The notes under the pieces: generated by a model
Database searches by the model: none
Seen by the model: the letters and a program-made list of their open reading frames with translations, nothing else
What the model was told of the DNA's origin: nothing
Position numbers and translations under genes: made by a program
Assembly (NCBI GenBank): GCA_023140385.1
Contig: JAGLLT010000028.1
Location: forward strand, 1 to 45,679
Source of the DNA: Candidatus Omnitrophota bacterium
Lineage (GTDB): Bacteria; Omnitrophota; Gorgyraeia; JAGLLT01
Direction: 5' to 3'
DNA length: 45,679 nucleotides
In this document: positions 10,372 through 19,413 of the stretch, one piece after another
How positions within the stretch are numbered: the stretch's first letter is position 1
How the letters are laid out: every line of letters begins with the position of its first letter

Positions 10372-11154
10372 TTATTCTTCAGACATAAAGGCATATGGGG
10401 CGCCGGTTAACTTAAAGCGGGGTGTCATGGCGGTATCTCCCTCAACCTGAACCTCAAGCCAGTACTGTTTATCAAATGACAGGTAGTCAAAAGAGGTGAT
10501 GCTTCCGAGCTCTACGTCTAAGAGGCCGGCTTCTATGACTATGTTCTCCTGGGCTTCCTGCCAGAGTGAAGTACCTCCTGTCTCCTGGTCATAGAAGCTG
10601 AAGGTTAGTCCAAATGTGCCTTCAAGAGGCAGGCCTTCACTATCTCCCAGGGCTCCCTGGAAGCGCAGAAGATGAGGTACGGTTGTCTTATAGGTGGTGA
10701 ACTCTCTTATAGCAACAAAAGAACTTCTGCTCGCGTTTATATATAACCTTATATACCTTGCTTCCCTGTCAATCTTCCTTATCTCTCCATCCGGGCTGTC
10801 AATCCCTTCTATACCTGTAAAGACATCTTCCCAGTTATGGTTATCAGGTGATATCTGTATATCATAGTCCGCGGGGCTGCAAGTTAATGAGTACCACTTA
10901 ATCTGTATATTGCCTATCCGGTTCATTGCTCCCGTGTCAAAGGTTATCCACCAGGGCGACGCGTTGCACTTTCCGCCCCAAAAGCTGGCATCATAACCAT
11001 CGATTGCTTTCTCAGGAGCAAAGTGGGGCGTTACATATGATGAGGACGCGCTTGAGTGAAGAATGGGTATGGCTTTTTCTTTGGCTATAGCTGAGGAAGG
11101 GATAGAGGTTACAGCAAAAAGGCTTATTAGGAGTATGAGGGTTGTTTGTTTCAT
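10372..11154 (-). CDS. Secreted protein: F5/8 type C (discoidin) domain plus tail-fibre-like VPHLLRFQG...APYAF module
   Basis: 260 aa; signal peptide; SSSYVTPHFAPEKAIDGYDASFWGGKC...ARYIRLYINASRSSFVAIREF is discoidin-like; VPHLLRFQGALGDSEGLPLEGTFGLTFSFYDQETGGTSLWQEAQ...FDKQYWLEVQVEGD..MTPRFKLTGAPYAF resembles modules found before tail-fibre-like regions. Confidence 0.6.
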   Translation of the reverse strand: MKQTTLILLISLFAVTSIPSSAIAKEKAIPILHSSASSSYVTPHFAPEKAIDGYDASFWGGKCNASPWWITFDTGAMNRIGNIQIKWYSLTCSPADYDIQISPDNHNWEDVFTGIEGIDSPDGEIRKIDREARYIRLYINASRSSFVAIREFTTYKTTVPHLLRFQGALGDSEGLPLEGTFGLTFSFYDQETGGTSLWQEAQENIVIEAGLLDVELGSITSFDYLSFDKQYWLEVQVEGDTAMTPRFKLTGAPYAFMSEE

Positions 11155-11279
11155 TTTAGCCTCCGTTTGGTGGTTGCTAAAAATAAATCCGTCCTCCTTT
11201 ACGCGGATATCTTTAACTAAATGTACGCGTGTTAATTAAGTATAGTATAACTATTAGTAATGCTGGTGTCAAGGAAAAT

Positions 11280-11323
11280 AAATAAAAACCGCCTTTAGCC
11301 AACCTCCAAAGTTAGCTGGAGGA
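11280..11323 (-). terminator. Possible hairpin/terminator-like element directly 3' of gspD
   Basis: Minus strand CCTCCAGCTAACTTTGGAGGTTGGCTAAAGGCGGTTTTTATT just after the gspD stop: 6-bp stem CCTCCA/TGGAGG, or alternative 7-bp stem AGCTAAC/GTTGGCT, followed within about 10 nt by a T-run. Not folded computationally. Confidence 0.35.
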
Positions 11324-13339
11324 TTATTCCTCTCTATCCATAGGGGGTTCTTGTTCAAACTCGAGGGGGAGGCGGATTGATTTGCTCGCGTTAATTTCCC
11401 TTTGGGTCATCTCTTTGGCATCTTCGGGGTTGATGATGACGTGGGGGGTAATAAAAACTAATAACTCCGTCTTTTTTACCGTATCGTGGTGTTTTCTGAA
11501 AAGAAGGCCTAAGATGGGTATATCTCCTAAAATGGGTATCTTGCTGACAGACTTAGTCTTGTCATCTCTCATTAAACCGCCGATAACGATAGTCTGCCCG
11601 TCTTTAATAACTACCGTCGTCTCCGCCTCTCTGGTAATAAGTATAGGGGCGTTTAGCTCCGGGTCATAGGCGGATATCTTGTTTATCAATTGGTGAACTT
11701 TTAAACAAACGTCTCTATTTTTGTTGACGGTAGAAGTAACGGTTAGTTCTATGGCAACGTCTTTATAATCATAGCTTTTAACCGTCCCGCTGGCTTCGGT
11801 ATAGCTGACGTCCTTTAAGATGGGGACGGACTCGCCCACCTTAAACCTTGCCTCCTGATTGTCAGAAGCCAGTATGCAGGGTGCCGAAAGAATGTTAAAC
11901 TCAGACTCCTTGGCCAACGCCTGGATTAGGCCGCTCAGATTTTCATCATCTCTCAGAACAGAGTACTTAAAGCCCTCCGAGATAAAGTCGCTTAAGCCCC
12001 ACACGCCGCTGGCCGTCCCCGCGACTTTATGCCCGCCTCCCGACCAGGGCTCCGCGTACTCCCATTCTATGCCGAATTTCGTCTCATTGGAAAGGGTAAC
12101 TTCAGCTATTAGAGCCTTGATCAATACCTGCGGGCTGCGTACGTCAAGTTGATCTATCAGTCTCTTTATAGTGGAAAAGTTTTGAGGAAAGGTGGTAATA
12201 ATCAGTGCGTTGGTCCTTTTATCCGCCACCACCTTAACCGCTCCTTCTAAAGTGCCAAAGCCTTCCTTAGGTAATGTTTCTCCGGTCTCTGAGGCAGGCC
12301 GGATGGGCTCACCCGGCTTTGGCACCCTCCTGGCTTTAACCCCCTTCTGGCCGCTCGCTATACCGGCAAAGAGCTCATTTAAAACCGCCGCCACCTCTTC
12401 CGCTTTACCGTTTTGCAAAGGAAAGACGCGAATATTGTCAGCTGAGGCGGGACTCTCCCTGTCAAGCTGTCCTATAAATCCTTTTATTACTTTAAAGTTA
12501 GACTTGGCTGTAATTATAATCAGAGAGTGCAGTCTTTCATCCGGAATAATGGCCACTTCACCCACTATTCCTCCCAGAAAATCTTTAGATATGCCGGCTA
12601 TTCTTTTTTTCCCTGAAGGTGATAGTTTTTTTTTAGTGCCTGAAGAATAAACCTGCGTCAGGATGCTTGACAGCTCAACTTCATCGGCATATTCAAGAGG
12701 AATAATTTCTATCCGGATATTTTCCTCTCCAATTTCAACGTCCAGCTGATCAATAATCTTAACCAGCCTTTTAATATTTGAAGCTACATCAGTTATAACC
12801 AGGGTGTTAGTTCTTTCGCTGGCAATTATGTTTCCACCGGAAAAAATCAGCCCCCCTAGAACGCCTTTCATATCAGAGGCCGCTATATATTTTAATGGGA
12901 TTATCTGCGTAACAACCTTATCTTCAGACGTACCGCTCTCAGGCCCCCGGCCAATACGCGTCTCCACACTCTTCTTGATCGCCTCTGCCTGGCTGACAAC
13001 CTTCATCACCTTGCCGGAGCGTACCATCGTGAAACCCTTAACTTCAAGTATAGCCTGAAGTACGTCAAGCGCTTCGTCAACCGGCAGTTTAGCGGCGCCT
13101 ATAACCGTTACCTTACCCCTTACCTTATCACCTTTAATAATAGTCAGTCCGGTAATCTCGCTGAAAAATTGCAAAACTGACTCAATATCCGTCTCCTTAA
13201 AGTTAAACGAGATAAGGGTATCTTTATCTTTTGTCTCAGCCGACAGGCCGCCGGCAAAACAAGAAACAATCAGCGCGGCAGATAAAACCAAACCAACTAT
13301 CACCTTCATCCGCTTGAAATAACCTTTTAACATTAACAC
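11324..13339 (-). CDS. gspD: Type II secretion system secretin GspD
   Basis: 671 aa; signal peptide; N-domain repeats (VVTQIIPLKYIAASDMKGVLGGL, NTLVITDVASNIKRLVKIIDQLD); secretin core (VGESVPILKDVSY..., TTVVIKDGQTIVIGGLMRDDKTKSVSKIPILGDIPILGLLFRKH). Confidence 0.95.
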   Translation of the reverse strand: MLMLKGYFKRMKVIVGLVLSAALIVSCFAGGLSAETKDKDTLISFNFKETDIESVLQFFSEITGLTIIKGDKVRGKVTVIGAAKLPVDEALDVLQAILEVKGFTMVRSGKVMKVVSQAEAIKKSVETRIGRGPESGTSEDKVVTQIIPLKYIAASDMKGVLGGLIFSGGNIIASERTNTLVITDVASNIKRLVKIIDQLDVEIGEENIRIEIIPLEYADEVELSSILTQVYSSGTKKKLSPSGKKRIAGISKDFLGGIVGEVAIIPDERLHSLIIITAKSNFKVIKGFIGQLDRESPASADNIRVFPLQNGKAEEVAAVLNELFAGIASGQKGVKARRVPKPGEPIRPASETGETLPKEGFGTLEGAVKVVADKRTNALIITTFPQNFSTIKRLIDQLDVRSPQVLIKALIAEVTLSNETKFGIEWEYAEPWSGGGHKVAGTASGVWGLSDFISEGFKYSVLRDDENLSGLIQALAKESEFNILSAPCILASDNQEARFKVGESVPILKDVSYTEASGTVKSYDYKDVAIELTVTSTVNKNRDVCLKVHQLINKISAYDPELNAPILITREAETTVVIKDGQTIVIGGLMRDDKTKSVSKIPILGDIPILGLLFRKHHDTVKKTELLVFITPHVIINPEDAKEMTQREINASKSIRLPLEFEQEPPMDREE

Positions 13340-13459
13340 AAAACTCCCTTATATAAAGGCTTGCCAATAAAACTTTCCACAACTTATTCTTTATCTATAA
13401 TAACATATTATAACTGTTTATGCGAATGTAAAAATGAAGTTAAAGTCTCTTTGCCGTAA

Positions 13460-14038
13460 TTAGTTTCCCCTCATAGACTTTAACATAATCTGAGACTTGG
13501 AAGAAGGCATAAGGTTCTTTTGAGAACCGGACGGCGGCAAAGATTTTTTACTTTCTCTTACCTTTTTAGCCGCGGGCGTCAGATTTAAGGTTAAATTTTC
13601 TCCCTTAAAGTCTAAAACTACCTCCAACTTATCCCCATCTATGCTCACTACCCGGGCCCCCTGAATAATGTCTCCTTCTTTATAAAAAAGTTTATTGCCG
13701 CTTTTTCGCCGGCTTTCTATAATGGCCTGATAACACCTGCCGTTAAAAACTATTCCGCTTAATTTTAAATCAGTCTTAAGCCGTTTTAGTCCGGCACTTA
13801 TTTCTTTCTTTTCCTTATTAGTCTGTATTTTTATTGCCGGGGCAAAGACGGCTTTGCCCCAAAGAGGCTTAAAAAGATTTCTTTTGGTAATTGGCCGGTA
13901 ATAAGAAAAAGATTTAGGCTTCGCGCTGTTTTCTTCTATCGGCCCGGCAAGAGCGGGCTTTTCTACGCCTAAGCGGAAAAGGATAAATATCAAGAAGCTT
14001 AAAAACACAGTTACGCGGCTAAAAGCTCTGGGGCTCAT
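13460..14038 (-). CDS. GspC/PilP-like T2SS inner-membrane component
   Basis: 192 aa; N-terminal TM; ..RNLFKPLWG.. then LKLSGIVFNGRCYQAIIESRRKSGNKLFYKEGDIIQGARVVSIDGDKLEVVLDFKGENLTLNL, a typical GspC homology-region pattern; sits next to gspD. Confidence 0.7.
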   Translation of the reverse strand: MSPRAFSRVTVFLSFLIFILFRLGVEKPALAGPIEENSAKPKSFSYYRPITKRNLFKPLWGKAVFAPAIKIQTNKEKKEISAGLKRLKTDLKLSGIVFNGRCYQAIIESRRKSGNKLFYKEGDIIQGARVVSIDGDKLEVVLDFKGENLTLNLTPAAKKVRESKKSLPPSGSQKNLMPSSKSQIMLKSMRGN

Positions 14039-14580
14039 AAGCTTCCCTCCCGGCCCTCATCAACTAAAAAAATGGCTGAGATTAACATCTCTACCTTTAG
14101 GGAAGAGGCGTTAGCATCAAGGGGAAATATTTGCAATCTTTCAATATTTACCATCTGGCCCGATTCCCGCAGTCGATATAAAAAATCGGTTAAATTATCC
14201 ATAGAACATTTTAAGTTTACGTAAGCCTGAGATTTTTTATAGAAACCGTGCTCTTTGAGCGCTTGAGGTTCAAGGCTGGTAATCTGTATTTTTGTCTTTC
14301 TGGCTACTCTTTCTATCTCTCTAAGCCACGTAACCGGCTGCCAACTGCCGGAAACAGCCCCAACTTCCTTTTTAAGCAGCCCCAATTCTTCTTTTAGCCG
14401 ATCCTTTTGACGAACAGCCTGCCGATCTCTTTTTAACTCAATCTCTTTAGTCTGAACTTCTATTTTCAGATTCTGCCAAACCTTCAACCTGGGTTCAATA
14501 AAAGATACATAAGCAATGGCTCCTATGGCTGTAATAAGGCAAAAGTATAATATTTTCTTTTCTCTCGGCAATAAAGTCAT
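14035..14580 (-). CDS. GspM/PilO-like T2SS assembly protein
   Basis: 181 aa; short N-terminus, one TM, coiled coil, then ferredoxin-like segment (AYVNLKCSMDNLTDFLYRLRESGQMVNIERLQIFP); 4-bp overlap with the GspC-like gene. Confidence 0.7.
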   Translation of the reverse strand: MTLLPREKKILYFCLITAIGAIAYVSFIEPRLKVWQNLKIEVQTKEIELKRDRQAVRQKDRLKEELGLLKKEVGAVSGSWQPVTWLREIERVARKTKIQITSLEPQALKEHGFYKKSQAYVNLKCSMDNLTDFLYRLRESGQMVNIERLQIFPLDANASSLKVEMLISAIFLVDEGREGSL

Positions 14581-14596
14581 TATGTATTATCCCTCA

Positions 14597-16141
14597 TCAC
14601 TTTTTAACAGCCAACGGGCAGTTAAGTTCAAATTCCACCAGCGTTTTATCGTCTACCTTTTTCGCTCTTGAATATTTACGCTCAACATTTTGAAAATATT
14701 CAGATTTGTTTAAATTAGTAACCATCTGAGAAACAACCGAATGAGAAACCGTTAGGCCCCTGATTATTACCACACCATCCTTCTCAAATACAAAACCTGT
14801 CAGATAAACATCTTTGGGAACAATCTCTACCAGACTCAATTCCCTTAAAATTTCCAAACACAAACCTTTATTTTTTTTATAGGAACCGATAAGCTCTACC
14901 TGCTCCCGCATCATTTTGGCCTCTGTTGCCAACGGTTTTACTTCGCTTATCCTTCTCTCAAGCTCCTTCAGCCTTGCTTCCTTCAGATAAAACTGCCCGA
15001 AGCTAAAAACAGCAATTAAAAAACCGCTCAACCCAATAAAAAGTATGAAGTTTTTGAAAAATCTTTCGCGTTTTTTCTTTTCTCTTTCTTTAACCATTTT
15101 AGCCGGCAGGAGATTAACCTCCATCCTGTTTTTAACGGCCTCTCGCAAGGCCAGGCCGACAGCAACAGGCATAGAAGAAGCGACTGCCTGCGGGACGGCT
15201 CCGGGTATATTGAACGACAGATTTCTAAAGGCATTCGCCTTCTCAACCCTCAAACCAAGGCGTTCACTTAAAACAACTTCTAATTCATTGTCGCAAACTA
15301 CCTCTATATCACCGCTTAGGATAATTAACTCCGGCCTGCTATTGTTATTATCTTCTCTTATATATGCCTCAAGCGAACGCTTGATTTCATCTACTAAGCG
15401 CTCATACCGGGACACCTCTTCCCGCTCCCATCCATTAATTATAACACCTCTTGTAAAACAAAGACTGCCGGCCCGGACTATACTTATATCAATCGCCTCT
15501 CCGGATACATTCAACAAACAGGTAACCGCCCCACCCGTTTCACTCCGGCCGTAATAAAAAGAGTTAAAAGCGGCAAAGGGAATTAAATCAATAACCTCCG
15601 GCATAAGGCCGGCCTTTTTTAGAAGGGAAAGATGCTCATTTAACGTTTCTTTTTTGAGGGCTACCAGAAGAAGCTCCGACTCCTCTGCCGACTTTCTGAT
15701 AATCTGGTAACTTATCTCAACCTTGTCTATGGCAAATGGAATGTGCCTTTCCGCCTCATATCTAACCATCTCTTCAATCTCTTTTTCATCCGTAGAAGGA
15801 AGGCTGATATATCTGGCTACCGCCAAATGCCTGGGCAGGCCGACGGCTAAACTCGAAATTTTTACTTTGTTATTCGCTAAAAGTCTTTTTATGGCTTCAA
15901 GCAAAAGGCCTTCTCTCTCTTCCGCTTTCATCTTTTGCTTAAGGTTAACTTTTTCTGAAAAACACCTAATGACCTCAAGCCCCGACGGAGTAACTTTAAG
16001 TTGGGCCAATCTTATAATTCTATCATTTATCTCTAAACCGGTGAATACTTTTGGTCGAAGATTATTTAAAAATAGCTCTACCTTCTTTATACTTAAACTT
16101 ACTTTATTTATCAGCCTCTTCAGGCCCGCGCTTGCTTTCAT
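14597..16141 (-). CDS. GspL-like protein with PilM-type actin-like domain fused to PilN-type domain
   Basis: 514 aa; PilM motifs (TGLEINDRIIRLAQLKVTPSGLEVI, IEEMVRYEAERHIPFAIDKVEISYQII), TM FILFIGLSGFLIAVFSFGQFYL, PilN-like C-terminus (LRELSLVEIVPKDVYLTGFVFEKDGVVIIRGLTVSHSVVSQMVTNLNKSEYFQNVE). Confidence 0.8.
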   Translation of the reverse strand: MKASAGLKRLINKVSLSIKKVELFLNNLRPKVFTGLEINDRIIRLAQLKVTPSGLEVIRCFSEKVNLKQKMKAEEREGLLLEAIKRLLANNKVKISSLAVGLPRHLAVARYISLPSTDEKEIEEMVRYEAERHIPFAIDKVEISYQIIRKSAEESELLLVALKKETLNEHLSLLKKAGLMPEVIDLIPFAAFNSFYYGRSETGGAVTCLLNVSGEAIDISIVRAGSLCFTRGVIINGWEREEVSRYERLVDEIKRSLEAYIREDNNNSRPELIILSGDIEVVCDNELEVVLSERLGLRVEKANAFRNLSFNIPGAVPQAVASSMPVAVGLALREAVKNRMEVNLLPAKMVKEREKKKRERFFKNFILFIGLSGFLIAVFSFGQFYLKEARLKELERRISEVKPLATEAKMMREQVELIGSYKKNKGLCLEILRELSLVEIVPKDVYLTGFVFEKDGVVIIRGLTVSHSVVSQMVTNLNKSEYFQNVERKYSRAKKVDDKTLVEFELNCPLAVKK

Positions 16142-16142
16142 C

Positions 16143-17195
16143 TTAATCTTCCCGGTAATAAATTATCCTTAAAGGATAACTACTTCTATCAATGACCGCT
16201 TCTATCTTTTTTGTAACCTTTGAATTATCCGGCCTGCCTATTGAGACAATCTTAAAAATATCAGAGTTTACTCTGGCAAATTTAGAAAATTGCTTATAAA
16301 TTAATTCTCCTATAACAGGCTTCAGCTCGTCAACGGAGAAAAACGGCGTATCGTCTCCGGTACCGTCTGTTCTGTCCGGGCCCGCCCGGTAATCAATAAT
16401 ACTTTGGGCCAGTTCTTTGTTAGCCATACCAAGTAAAAGAGATAAGGCTTCAAAGCCGGCGGTGTTGACGTTAACCTTGCCATCGGTATAAACGGTGATT
16501 ACCCCCTCTAACCCTACATCCGCTTGAGCCTCTTCGCCCTCGTTCTGAAAAAACTTTTCCCCCGTCCTTTTATCAGCCGAGAAACCGTCATCGTTTGCTT
16601 CGTAGAGCCAGGACTTATCAAAGCCTTTTATCAAAAGCAGTTCCTCCAGGGCATCCAGGGGCCCGTTTTTACACTTATAAGGACTTTTTAGAGACCGGTA
16701 ATAAGCGCTCTCGGCGCCGTTAAGCCGGCGGTTATCGTCGGCGTCAATCCAGTCAGCGATGCTGTCGCAAATCTCAGCCCTATGCTCAGCATCCCTGATT
16801 ACAGGCAGAGCTCTCAGTAAACCTTCCGAAGCCGTATTTATATTTATCTTGCCCGTCTCATCAGCAACCTCCACCGCATAACTTCCATTAAAAAGCCGGA
16901 CATCTTCATAGGCAGGAGGATTAAACGCCCACTTCTCACCAAGAAAGTCAACCTCCGGGCCGCTTCTCTTATCCGCTTCCAACTGGGCTATCGCTCTTTC
17001 CAGGCCTGCCTTTGCCAGATAGCAGGCGGCCACCCTCTCCGTCTGATACCCGGCCATTTTCATTTCTAATTTAACCGTATAGGCAAAACTCAGAGCTATA
17101 ACCGTCAGCACAGCCAGTACCCACAAAACAGTAATTAAAATAATGCCCTTAGCGTTTTTCACGGACACCTCTTTCGCCAGCTGAAATAATTTCAA
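16143..17195 (-). CDS. gspK: Type II secretion minor pseudopilin GspK
   Basis: 350 aa; prepilin-like KG|IILITVLWVLAVLTVIALSF; SAM-like ADETGKININTAS...DSIADWIDADDNRRLNGAESAYYRSL, characteristic of GspK. Annotated ATG overlaps gspJ by 47 bp; an internal GTG may be the real start. Confidence 0.9.
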   Translation of the reverse strand: MKLFQLAKEVSVKNAKGIILITVLWVLAVLTVIALSFAYTVKLEMKMAGYQTERVAACYLAKAGLERAIAQLEADKRSGPEVDFLGEKWAFNPPAYEDVRLFNGSYAVEVADETGKININTASEGLLRALPVIRDAEHRAEICDSIADWIDADDNRRLNGAESAYYRSLKSPYKCKNGPLDALEELLLIKGFDKSWLYEANDDGFSADKRTGEKFFQNEGEEAQADVGLEGVITVYTDGKVNVNTAGFEALSLLLGMANKELAQSIIDYRAGPDRTDGTGDDTPFFSVDELKPVIGELIYKQFSKFARVNSDIFKIVSIGRPDNSKVTKKIEAVIDRSSYPLRIIYYRED

Positions 17196-17889
17196 CAGGA
17201 ATAGAAATCACCGTCGAAAAAACCAGAGGCCCTTTCCGCGATAGAGGATTTTGAGCAAAAAGGGTTACTTTTACCGCCCTGGGCAAACCTTTAGCCCGGG
17301 CCCGCCTCTCTAAATCTGAATCTTTACTGTCAAAAGCCGCCCAGGACTCTTCCCATCTCTCACCGCTATAATACTTTATATCTAAACCGGTAATAAACAT
17401 AGCCAGCACTTCCGCCTCTTCGCCCGCACTAACATCACTTCCAAGGACAGCGTTATACCTTCTTTTCAACTCTGAAAAAGAAGCGTCTGAGCTGCTGTTA
17501 ATAAAGTAAGTTATTTCACTTAACCCTCTCTGTCCGGACGAAGTTGTAGTAAAGGTAAGGGTGTCAGCGCTTTCTCCTTTAAAGCTGCCGTCGCGCCCGA
17601 TAAAATTGTAACAAGGAGTTTCCCGGCTGATAATGGCCCCCCTTAACTCTCTGGACATTTGACTTAAGGCTATGCGGACGTTTTGAGAAAAGTCAGAAAC
17701 AGCCTTTGCTTTTCTCCATCCATCCAATCCCGCTTTAAAAGAAGCATAAACAGCCGTAATCATTATAACCGCTATAAACACAGCTATTATCAATTCTATT
17801 AACGTAAATCCCGCCAAAGACCCTCGCTTTCTAATTACCACCTTCTGTCTCCCCCCGCAAGCTGCTTCTTGGCGCCAGATAGGAGACAA
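17149..17889 (-). CDS. gspJ: Type II secretion pseudopilin GspJ
   Basis: 246 aa; SLAG|FTLIELIIAVFIAVIMITAVYASFKAG; position between gspI and gspK. The listed start overlaps gspI by 59 bp; GTG (VVIRKRGSLAGFTL) is a plausible real start. Confidence 0.85.
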   Translation of the reverse strand: MSPIWRQEAACGGRQKVVIRKRGSLAGFTLIELIIAVFIAVIMITAVYASFKAGLDGWRKAKAVSDFSQNVRIALSQMSRELRGAIISRETPCYNFIGRDGSFKGESADTLTFTTTSSGQRGLSEITYFINSSSDASFSELKRRYNAVLGSDVSAGEEAEVLAMFITGLDIKYYSGERWEESWAAFDSKDSDLERRARAKGLPRAVKVTLFAQNPLSRKGPLVFSTVISIPVEIISAGERGVREKR

Positions 17890-18403
17890 ACTTTAAATCT
17901 CTTTCTTTTCCTCTTTCCCGCCAAAAGATAGTTACCGTCACCTGATATAAAAGGGTTTCTTCCTTTAACCTGGATAGAGACATAAGTCCGGGAACCGCTT
18001 TGTTCTCATCCGCCCTCTGCCAAATCTTATCCGTCTCTATCTCCTGCCGAAGGCTCTCTACCTTCCAGTTAAAACCTGAAGCTCCTCCTTCAAACTCATC
18101 CCGGCTGGCCGGCTTTTCATATAAACCCATAATTTCAATCTCATCAAGTTTGCTTTGGGCAAGGATAGCCGCCTTACTTAAATTAGAAGAACTTTCGACG
18201 GCTCGCAGACAAGTAGAAAACACCTGAATGACTAAAACTAAACCCAAAGACAGAATAGCTACAGCCACCATAACTTCTATAAGGGTAAATGCCCGTATTG
18301 TATTGTTAACGGCGCCTTCCGCCTTATAAACGCGCCGCCTTATTCGCCTCCGCCAAAATACTCCGTGGTTTGCCGCGGGGAGATTCATTAATTTTAGATT
18401 CAT
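17831..18403 (-). CDS. gspI: Type II secretion pseudopilin GspI
   Basis: 190 aa; NTIRA|FTLIEVMVAVAILSLGLVLVIQVFSTCLRAVE; AAILAQSKLDEIE motif typical of GspI; 4-bp overlap with gspH. Confidence 0.88.
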   Translation of the reverse strand: MNLKLMNLPAANHGVFWRRRIRRRVYKAEGAVNNTIRAFTLIEVMVAVAILSLGLVLVIQVFSTCLRAVESSSNLSKAAILAQSKLDEIEIMGLYEKPASRDEFEGGASGFNWKVESLRQEIETDKIWQRADENKAVPGLMSLSRLKEETLLYQVTVTIFWRERGKERDLKFVSYLAPRSSLRGETEGGN

Positions 18404-18948
18404 AGTTCATATTTATAATTAAAGGTTTTAATCTGGCCCGTTGAACTCATAGTCATAATAGTATAAACGTTTCCCCTGTTGTCTTCGAAATAAAGCAGAC
18501 ATCTGTCAGCGGTTCCATCCGGCCTAAATGTTATAAAATTCCGGGAGGAGCTTGTTTTTTCAGCGCCAAAAGTAATTATCCCCGTTAAAGCAATATCCTC
18601 ACCTAACCTTCTGGCCGGCGCCTGTCCGGAAACTTGATTTTCTAAAGAGAGCCAGTAGCGCCGGCCTTCAATGTCAAAATTTACCCGGCAGACTACCTCC
18701 TCGAAAACGGCACGATGATGAGCATAAATCAGAGTTTGACTGATATCTCTAATAGAGGCGTCAAGCGCGCTTTTTTTAAAAAGCCTGTTAAAAGAAGGAA
18801 GAACCGCGACCGCTATTACGCTGATAATAACCATCACCACTATGAGCTCTATTAAAGTAAAGGCTTGATCGCTATCTTCCGCCTGTAAATGCTTAATCAA
18901 AAGCCTCAAAATCTTCCTCCTTCTGAAAACTCTTTTAACGCCTGCCAA
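18400..18948 (-). CDS. gspH: Type II secretion pseudopilin GspH
   Basis: 182 aa; SDQA|FTLIELIVVMVIISVIAVAVLPSFNRLF and GspH-like C-terminal domain (FRPDGTADRCLLYFEDNRGNVYTIMTMSSTGQIK). Confidence 0.85.
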   Translation of the reverse strand: MAGVKRVFRRRKILRLLIKHLQAEDSDQAFTLIELIVVMVIISVIAVAVLPSFNRLFKKSALDASIRDISQTLIYAHHRAVFEEVVCRVNFDIEGRRYWLSLENQVSGQAPARRLGEDIALTGIITFGAEKTSSSRNFITFRPDGTADRCLLYFEDNRGNVYTIMTMSSTGQIKTFNYKYEL

Positions 18949-18950
18949 AA

Positions 18951-19397
18951 CTAATCGGCCAATGACCAGCTTTCAATATCATCTCCGCCTTCTTCACTGC
19001 CATCCGAGCCGTAAGATTTTATATCATAATCACCATGTAAACCCGGATACAAATAAATATAGGGGTTCTTCCATGGATCCGCGGGAACCTTCTCTTTTAA
19101 ATACGGCCCTCTCCAGTCTCTGGTGTTACCCGGATTAGCTCTCAGAGCCTGAAGTCCTTCTTCAGTCGTCGGAAAACGGCCGTTATCCATTTCAAAGGTT
19201 TCCAGCGCCAGAGAGATATTTTTAATCTGCAATTTAGCGGCGGCCCGGCAGGCCTGTTCGGTGCGCCCGACAAATCTCGGAAAAACAACCGAGGCTAAAA
19301 TACCAATAATTATTACAACCAACATTAACTCTATTAATGTAAAACCTTTCTCTGTTTTTCCTCCTCCAGCCCGGTTCTTTTTTAAATCTCTCATCAC
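18951..19397 (-). CDS. gspG: Major pseudopilin GspG
   Basis: 148 aa; EKG|FTLIELMLVVIIIGILASVVFPRF; NGRFPTTEEGLQAL...GPYLKEKVPADPWKNPYIYLYPGLHGDYDIKSYGSDGSEEGGDDIESW, classic GspG including the Ca-binding C-terminus. Confidence 0.96.
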   Translation of the reverse strand: MMRDLKKNRAGGGKTEKGFTLIELMLVVIIIGILASVVFPRFVGRTEQACRAAAKLQIKNISLALETFEMDNGRFPTTEEGLQALRANPGNTRDWRGPYLKEKVPADPWKNPYIYLYPGLHGDYDIKSYGSDGSEEGGDDIESWSLAD

Positions 19398-19413
19398 TTT
19401 ATCCGCTCCTTCT

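Noticed and set aside
12192-12650. Plus-strand ORFs opposite gspD (also 15045..15554, 15723..16172, 11382..11669)
   Set aside because: Antisense to strongly supported T2SS genes; no recognisable domains.
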